This document shows, piece by piece, positions 57,595 to 64,000 of a stretch of DNA of 64,000 bases. Location: assembly GCF_014356525.2 (NCBI RefSeq), contig NC_052504.1, forward strand, positions 60,623,637-60,687,636, in the 5' to 3' direction. Both the position numbers and the translations under genes were made by a program. The first letter of the stretch is position 1. Each line of letters opens with the position of its first letter. The notes under the pieces were generated by a model. The model was given only the letters and a program-made list of their open reading frames with translations. It did not search any database and was not told the origin of the DNA. The DNA is from Nilaparvata lugens. Lineage: Eukaryota; Arthropoda; Insecta; Hemiptera; Delphacidae.

Positions 57595-58355
57595 ACAAGA
57601 TCAAAATGTAATCTATGTGCATCTTCTATTTTTTCAAAGGACAAGTAGCTTATTGCATTTTAGGAGTTGATGGAGGAGTATAAAGTTGGTCAGAATATTG
57701 AATAATACACGTTAGGCTACCTATCATCTAAGTTACCTATTATCTTGTAGTGAACAACTACAAGACTTAATCTATTTTGGACTATGTGTCTAACCTTACC
57801 TAATCTGGGAGAGGAATAGCACAAGGTTGACTTATATTTTCTTCTATCATTTTGATAATGTACTTAGTGTATCAATCAATAAATAATCAATCTTTTCTTT
57901 TTTTCTCGTTATAGGTTTTGCATTATATAGCATGCTTTAGGTTGCATATAAAGCTTCACGTTATAACACCTGACTCCTGCCTCACTCAGGATTGAACGAC
58001 ACCTCAAAACCAAATCCAAAAAATAGGTTTTAAAAACGGATTTTTTAAAAGAATCATTGAAATACGCATGATACAGGTAGCCTACTGTATTGTCATATAA
58101 ACTCTTAGCAGGTCTAGAAACAGTTATTTTTTCTTTTTTCAGAGAATAACAGGCTGATTGAGCTATGGTTGAAACTTGCTCTTGGGTTTATCTTGCTAGT
58201 TTATGGTTGGTGATCACAGTATCAAGTATCTGGTAAGCTTTCTTGTAATTATCAACCTATCAAATCATGTTGATGTATAAAAATCTTGTCGATGCTGTAT
58301 AAAAATTACAAATTGTTTTCAATACCAATAATAATAGAGTTTCGCATTATCGTGT
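57595..58355. other. AT-rich non-coding stretch
   Basis: No gene or element boundary recognised. Confidence 0.4.
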
Positions 58356-58497
58356 TATCAGATGGGCACGCTAAACTGTCGGTCCCGGCTGAAGTATGAC
58401 AGTCGTAAGGCCCATTGATGGCTTAAATTTATTCAGGCGGTGAGACCTTCCGCAAGAGACTCCCCACCGACAAAAGCCACACGAATTTTCTTTTTTT
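58356..58497 (+). repeat. Short retroelement 3' end (copy of 37845-37995)
   Basis: GATGGGCACGCTAAACTGTC, GGCTGAAGTATGACAGTCGT and CTCCCCACCGACAAAAGCCA, followed by a T-rich end. Same family as the insertion in the 36-41 kb LINE. Confidence 0.65.
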
Positions 58498-58859
58498 AAA
58501 GTTTTGCATTCTAACATTACAATACTGCCTGATCTCCTATCGGAGGCCGCCCGGAACATTCATATTGTTGGTGTTTCCAAAACAAATTTTTGAGACAGGA
58601 CCGTTCTTCATTGGTTGGGTTCTGTAGATGTTCCTACTAATTGTTTGTTAGCCTGGGTACACACGGGCCAATAGGCCATTAATTTAGATTAGTTCCACGA
58701 CTTCCATTTCGTGGAGTCAATATTATAAACCACACTAACAACTAAGAAGACATTTATCAGCTATAGACTCAAAAAACGTTCATTGTACAACTACTAACAG
58801 CTATGTATAATTCTTTTAATTGATAGATAAGAAAATGTTTCTTTGGAGTACCTGGTTAC

Positions 58860-59460
58860 GACATACCATGGCCTCTTCCACAGCTATATCAATTATGGCA
58901 TAGTGCATGGGGTCATGCAGTAGGCTGTAGAAGGATCTTGCTTCTGCAAAAGAAGGTTCTCCGGATCATCACCTCATCGGCTGGAGCATTGTGCGCTAAT
59001 CTTTAGGAGGCTGAGGATTATGACGGTCTATAGCCAGTATCTCTTTAGTTCCCTGTTACTGTTGAGAAGATCAACAGATGTACTGTTGAGGACAGTACAT
59101 CTGTTCAGCAGAGAGGACATGCACATAGTCACAACACACAACACAAGGAGGAGGAATGACATCAATTTGTCTCAGGCCAGACTGACTCGATCTCATAATA
59201 GCTTCCCTGTCCGTGCATTTGAGATTTACAACAGGATGCCGGTGTATTTCCGTGAACAGGAGAAAAAATCTTCAAGAAGGTACTTCGTGAGAAGCTTGTG
59301 AGTCTCTACTTCCTGGATGAAGAGTCAATCCAATGTTTTCTGAGATTTATGACTGACCTCCCATCTTGATCTCAGTTTAGTTATCAAGTTTTAAGTTTTA
59401 TTTTTTATGACGCAATCTATCCAGCAAGTGCTGGTCATGGATGGAGACTACTGAATTACT
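58860..59460 (+). pseudogene. LINE RT C-terminal fragment
   Basis: LFHSYINYGIV then RRILLLQKK-like sequence in a shifted frame, then the open frame 59020-59301 with MTVYSQYLFSSLLLLRR, LTRSHNSFPVRAFEIYNRMP and the end of ORF2. Related to the tail at 27753-27965. The 3' untranslated end includes GACTACTGAATTACTGAAT. Confidence 0.72.
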
Positions 59461-59499
59461 GAATACACATGGGACAGTAGGTGATGCGAATTTCCTTGC

Positions 59500-59612
59500 C
59501 CTATTACCATAGGTAAGGAAAGTATTGCTTTCAAAAAAATTAAGGTACCTCAATTTCCACATTTCTATACTTTTCAAAGTCCCCTGAGTCCAAAAATAGT
59601 GGTTTTTTAAAC
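59500..59612 (+). repeat. Fragment of the 52.1 kb repeat family
   Basis: CCTATTACCATAGGTAAGG, AGTATTGCTTTC, AAGGTACCTCAATTTCC and CCCCTGAGTCC follow in the same order as at 52130-52240; the TG run is missing. Confidence 0.75.
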
Positions 59613-60482
59613 TGAAAAATGAAACAAATTAAAATTAAATCATTTCAACCAAAAAATAATGAATAAGTCATAAATCATACGAAAATAAGCATATGAACAT
59701 ATATTATATAATATCAACTTGTTTATTATTGCATTTAAACTTGAAAATGACCAATGTAGGCCGAAACTAGTTGTTGAAATGTTTTAATTAAAAAGTGTAC
59801 TCCATGTTTTTATATTGTGTTTATTAATTTCAGTTTTTGGTATCAGATTGAAACAATTCATGAAAACAAAAAACTTCACTATTCACCTCTACAAATAAAA
59901 AGTGGGTTACTCACCATATACTGTAAAACGAGATTCATCTCTTGAAAGTCAGGTCAATCCTACCCTATTCATACCCTAATCCTACAACTATTCAGAGCAG
60001 CAAACCGACTACATCTTATGAACCGTCTATCATCCTAGCTTCAGACTCCTTTAAGGCTTTTTACATGTCTTGATGATACCAGCAAGTGCTTCAGACTTGC
60101 ATTCTGTATGAGCTATTTTACTTTGATAAATTCAATGTAAATTATCTTTTCAGGTCACAGACCGATAGTGCTCTAATTAACATGTGCATCATTCTGCCAA
60201 GGAGTGAGAACAGTTTCAAAATTGCCGGAAGTGATGAAGAAAGAATAGACTTCTGGAATGGCAAAGCAACCTCGACGAAAGTCATGTATCGACAATATTG
60301 TGTAAAAGGTATTAGTTTCAAGCTTTCAATTTCAATAATTTAATCTATACCACTATGAAAATGAGATGGCGTCTGCACGTTTGTCTGGGTGTTCGTTACG
60401 CCTAAATGGTATGTGACAATTTTCCGAAAGATGGTTTATATAACCGATGACTGTCATTGACCTATTTTTGTTGAGAAAATCC
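59613..60482. other. AT-rich non-coding stretch
   Basis: No gene recognised. The small open frame near 60086-60343 has no recognisable domain. Confidence 0.4.
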
Positions 60483-60486
60483 TTAA

Positions 60487-60787
60487 GCCGTGTCTACACT
60501 GAACATTTCGGCAAACATGTTTGTTGAGGAGCTCAGGGACAAACATTTTAAAAAGTTTGGACAATCATTGTTTGTCGAACAAAAAAGTTAGCCTACTGTT
60601 TTTCCAAACATTTTCAGTGTTGACATATGTAAAACATGAAACCTGTTCTCCTCACTTACAAATATTTTGTTTGGTGACGCGTCCACACTGGCCACCAACA
60701 AACATTGTTTGTCAAATAAAATAATAAAATTTGCCCAAATTTTTCAACAAACATGTTTGTAAAACATTTGTTCAGTGTGGACACGGC
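60487..60787. mobile_element. MITE with TTAA target duplication
   Basis: The left end GCCGTGTCTACACTGAACA and the complement of the right end GCCGTGTCCACACTGAACA differ at one base. TTAA flanks both sides (60483-60486 and 60788-60791). Internal ACAAACATGTTTGTTG-type words repeat in both orientations. TTAA suggests piggyBac-type mobilisation. No coding capacity. Confidence 0.78.
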
Positions 60788-61095
60788 TTAAAGGATAAGC
60801 CCTACTGTCCTTCAATGTGTACATGCTATTCTCATGGAGGAAGTTTTTATTTTGTTTTTTATGTCACATGTGTGTATTTAACAAATTAGCTGTTCTAATT
60901 ATTACATCTAAAACCCTTTGGTAGTCATCATGTTAAACATCCACATGTTTACTTGAACAGGTGATTTTGGTAACATTGGTTTTAAAAGTATCAAAATCAA
61001 TGGACGCTCGCTAATATCTAATTCCGGTCACTCACTACCCGGTAGACCGGACAGGTACCGGTCTACCTGTCCAGTCTGTAAGCCCAGCCCCCTAT

Positions 61096-61243
61096 TGAGC
61101 CGCGACTAGCGCTTGTGGCGCGACGCGAGTTTTTGTAACTCTTGTAAAGGAGTAGATCAGCGCAAATTGGCAACACGACGTGACGCTGCGCGTCTCCTAT
61201 CCATTGCATGAGTTACAAAAATCGCGTCGCGCGCTGGTCGCGC
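61096..61243. repeat. GC-rich foldback element
   Basis: GAGCCGCGACTAGCGC...GTTTTTGTAACTC at the left pairs with GAGTTACAAAAATCGCGTCG...TCGCGCTC at the right, arms about 35-45 bp. GCGCGACGCG words make it the most GC-rich patch of this end of the window. Confidence 0.7.
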
Positions 61244-61289
61244 TCAAATTCAAATTTTAGGCCTATTTATTCCCAATACACATTATATA

Positions 61290-61690
61290 AAATATTGTAA
61301 AGGCACTGTAAATTTACATAAAAATTTCAACTTAACACTTAACATAACAAATTAACACATCATTCTATGCTGTTCAACCTAATGCTAAAATATTGTTCAA
61401 GACTATAAAAACATTTCTCCAATAGGAACTTTTTAATTTTTCTCTTGTATTCCTTCTCAGGTAATTCCCTAACGGTAGGTGGTTATAAAATATGCTTGCT
61501 CAGGCCTTAAAACTAGTATGACTAGATCTATAATAGTAAAATTCATTTAAGATATTTAATCAATTCAGTGTGTAATGAGAGTGGACATTATTATGACTGT
61601 AAAATACATTTAAATTAGACTTCACAAACAACAAGCATGTGTATATGAAAATACATGGTAAATTCATAATTCCCAGTCTTATGAATAAAA
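61290..61690 (-). pseudogene. LINE ORF2 C-terminal relic
   Basis: In two minus-strand frames: IFYNHLPLG, then LPEKEYKRKIKKFLLEKCF and YSLEQYFS. This is the usual end of an insect LINE ORF2 (YNxLP...FK..LK..L....FYS..E). Frameshifted. Confidence 0.6.
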
Positions 61691-63219
61691 GCTTGCAATG
61701 AGTGAGAGGTGGTTCATTCAAATTGTTCTATCTGCTCTTTTTTGCAATAAAAGATAGAAATAAAATATAGAAATTGGCCTTTTTTGTGTATTGGAATATG
61801 GCTAGGTACACTCAACAGAATTTTTTTCTTTTCTCAACCGAATTTGACTTATGATGCATGATTTTGGACCGCCTTGACGAGTCGAGAAGAATGAAGTGTA
61901 GTAATATGAAATCTGAGCATTGTGTCAAAAGTTATAAGAGTTTGAAATTTTGATCCTTGAGGTGTCCTTATGCGCGCCTCTTCACCAGGAAATGATGAAA
62001 TGAAGTGCATCTAACGGATGATTCTCATAGAACATAATCTCATGAACTTCTGTCATTGTGCAGGACAATGTTGTTGGTGATGATGGATTAAGCTGAAAAT
62101 TAGATGTTTTTCGCAATACAAGGAGTATTGTTGTCAGGTGTACCTGGAAATCTATATGAGATGAAGCGCTCTACCTGATCTTAGATTGTAAAGCACAAAA
62201 ATGCTCCTAGATGGATTTTGAATTATACATGTAAATGGTAACAATCGGAAGATATTGTTGATCAAAAACTAAAATTCATCAGAATTGATTTTTTCTTTGA
62301 ATCTTATACATTTTTGAAAAATCATAACTCAGTACTCATTGGAGATAGAGAGTTCCGAATAATCTCATTTTATCTGTAAAAAGGCGAGGGCCAATTTTTC
62401 TGTCTGATTACTGGATTTGGCAGAAATAGCTTAAAACTGGAAAATGAACCGAAAATACGAGGTTCTTGGGCCGTTCTGTATCTAGCAGAAGAAAATTTTG
62501 CATGAAGTAATTGGCTTTGGACTTCTCTCATGTATCCAAATGATACGGTATATTAAAAAATCAGAACTACAATATTAATTGCAAGCACCAATGTATATAG
62601 TGACTGGACTATTGTGTGATAACATTTCTGTATAACTCATTACTTTTGTTATTAAGTGGTATTCCTTTCACTCCAATCAATTGCAGATTTTGAAAATAAT
62701 GTTTTTTTAATTTCAGGCACCAAAATATATCACAAAGGCCGCAAAGACAGTTCATCGTGTGTGTTGTTTCTCATTCTGCAAAGACAGTGAACATGACAGT
62801 GTAATCATATAGTTTGACACCATACACAACGTTTTACCATTACCATAGTATAACCACTCTCATTGTATAATTTTGTACATTACGAAACATGTGTTCTGTC
62901 ATGAATAATAATGTGTTTATGTAAATTAACAATTTATTGTTACTTTCACAATTTTTCATATGTTTTGAAAAAAAATTAAAAGGTATTATGTACTTCATTG
63001 GATAATTATTTTATACTAGCTTTGATCAGTCTGGCACGTAGCCAGGATTTGATTTCGGGTGGGGCAAATTATATTTTATTGCCATCGAGATTTAACAAGA
63101 AAAATCAACTTACGCCTAAAATATGCATTTCAATACTCTGCCCACTAGAGGCCAAGCCTGTCTCGATAATATTTTTTCAAACGTTCAACCTGATATATGA
63201 CAAATTCAAGTGTTATAGG
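61691..63219. other. AT-rich non-coding stretch
   Basis: No gene or element boundary recognised. Confidence 0.4.
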
Positions 63220-63220
63220 A

Positions 63221-63600
63221 TTTTCCTACTCTGATCATGATTGTGTCACGATATGTGTGCCCTGTGGTTCTGTTGAGTCTAGTTCTAACGATTTTGTCAC
63301 TATTACTTCAAGACCTGTTATAAGATAAATTACTACAATTTAAGCGGTCTCTGAATTTGGTGAATTGGAGTGCTGTCATGGAAAAGTCAGATGCAAGTGA
63401 TATATTCGAATCCTTCCTCAATACAGTTTTATATTATTTCAATCTAACTATCCCTAGAAAGACCTGTAGAAAAAAAGTTTCCCAAGTTAATAATAGAAAG
63501 AATTTCAAATTTAAGGAAGACTGGAAACACCTGAACTTAGTAAGATTAAGATTCTGCTCACTCTCTTACATGAAAACTTCAAAAAAAAAAAAACCGAACA
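63221..63600 (+). pseudogene. LINE fragment (endonuclease end and linker), plus strand
   Basis: YSDHDCVTICVPCGSVESS, NDFVTITSRPVI, then NWSAVMEKSDASDIFESFL and the KTCRKKVSQVNNRK segment. It matches the region just after the endonuclease in the LINE at 38139-38730 (YSDHDCVIICVP; VTITTRPV; ESFLNVVL). It breaks off at a run of A near 63580. Confidence 0.8.
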
Positions 63601-63612
63601 TTAAATGATTAA

Positions 63613-64000
63613 ATTGAATGAATGAATGATTAAATTGTCTCAATAGATTTTTCAAATTATTGAAATGACAGGTTTCCTGATTGACATCAAAGGCAGAATT
63701 AAGATCTCCACCAAGAACAATAGTATGGTCATTATAGCATCGTCTAGACAAAAATAGAAGCAATTCCTCCAATTTGGCTAAAAAATACTTTTGGGTCTCC
63801 ACAAGGAGATCTGTACAATGATACGATAATGAGTTTCGTGGCTCCAATAATAGTACAGGTGGCCTCAAACTCACGTTCAATACATAGAAAATTCAGACTC
63901 AATTCTTGACTTTGAGAGTAAAGATTCTTACTGACAAATATTGCAACTCCGCCATTTTTGTGTAATAATCTACAGTAACTACTTGATGCAATACAAACAT
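63613..64000 (-). pseudogene. LINE fragment (endonuclease N-terminal half), minus strand
   Basis: Minus-strand frames give NGGVAIFVSKN, EREFEATCTIIGATKLIIVS, LYRSPCGDPK and VLGGDLNSAFDVNQETCHF, ending LLRQFN. It matches the upstream half of the endonuclease at 39317-38830. It continues past the window edge. Confidence 0.82.

Overview
This window reads as a transposon-rich, AT-rich piece of an insect nuclear genome. I saw no operons, bacterial genes or CRISPR. The support is spliced genes with GT-AG introns, (TTAGG)n repeats (the usual arthropod telomere unit), many non-LTR retrotransposons, and mariner, piggyBac, hAT, PIF/Harbinger and Helitron-type elements. A hemipteran, possibly a delphacid planthopper such as Nilaparvata, is my best guess. 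It rests mainly on a repeat family (the block at 52.1-53.0 kb, with pieces at 8.4, 51.7 and 59.5 kb) that looks familiar from planthopper sequence. I could not check this.

The only host gene I can defend is WDR18 (Ipi3-like), on the minus strand. It is a WD40 protein of the Rix1/PELP1-TEX10 complex in 60S ribosome maturation. Five coding exons lie at 32637-32359, 17019-16750, 15148-14852, 13708-13544 and 10209-9985. All are bounded by GT-AG in phase 0 and give 411 codons. A short first exon carrying the start codon was not found. The intron between the first two visible exons is 15.3 kb and is packed with transposable elements.

Layout. 0-9 kb: a 1.06 kb terminal-inverted-repeat element, a tRNA-like sequence, two Helitron-type 3' ends, relics of a DUF7869-like transposase-type gene family (2.7-6.8 kb) and two copies of a short-motif minisatellite. 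10-13 kb: last WDR18 exon and a frameshifted LINE. 13.5-17 kb: three WDR18 exons with MITE-like insertions between them. 18.3-24.9 kb: a nearly complete minus-strand LINE (PHD-type ORF1, endonuclease, RT) with a 1.16 kb TAA-flanked element nested in it. 25.2-29.5 kb: a Harbinger-like MITE, a broken Harbinger transposase, an RT relic, a palindromic mariner half-element and Helitron-type ends. 32.4 kb: WDR18 exon. 33-42 kb: several minus-strand LINE pieces, including one with an SGNH-esterase-like ORF1, endonuclease and RT. 43.4-48.7 kb: a foldback MITE, a minisatellite and a 2 kb TTAGG/AAAAGC array. 49.7-50.7 kb: a hAT-type element with a perfect 8 bp target duplication. 54.4-57.6 kb: a piggyBac element whose transposase gene appears to hold an intron but is broken by two frameshifts. 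58-64 kb: LINE fragments and MITEs, ending in two oppositely oriented pieces of one LINE family.

Apart from WDR18, the coding sequences are selfish-element genes, nearly all broken. Several MITEs have ends and target duplications matching the transposase types seen here (TAA with Harbinger, TTAA with piggyBac).
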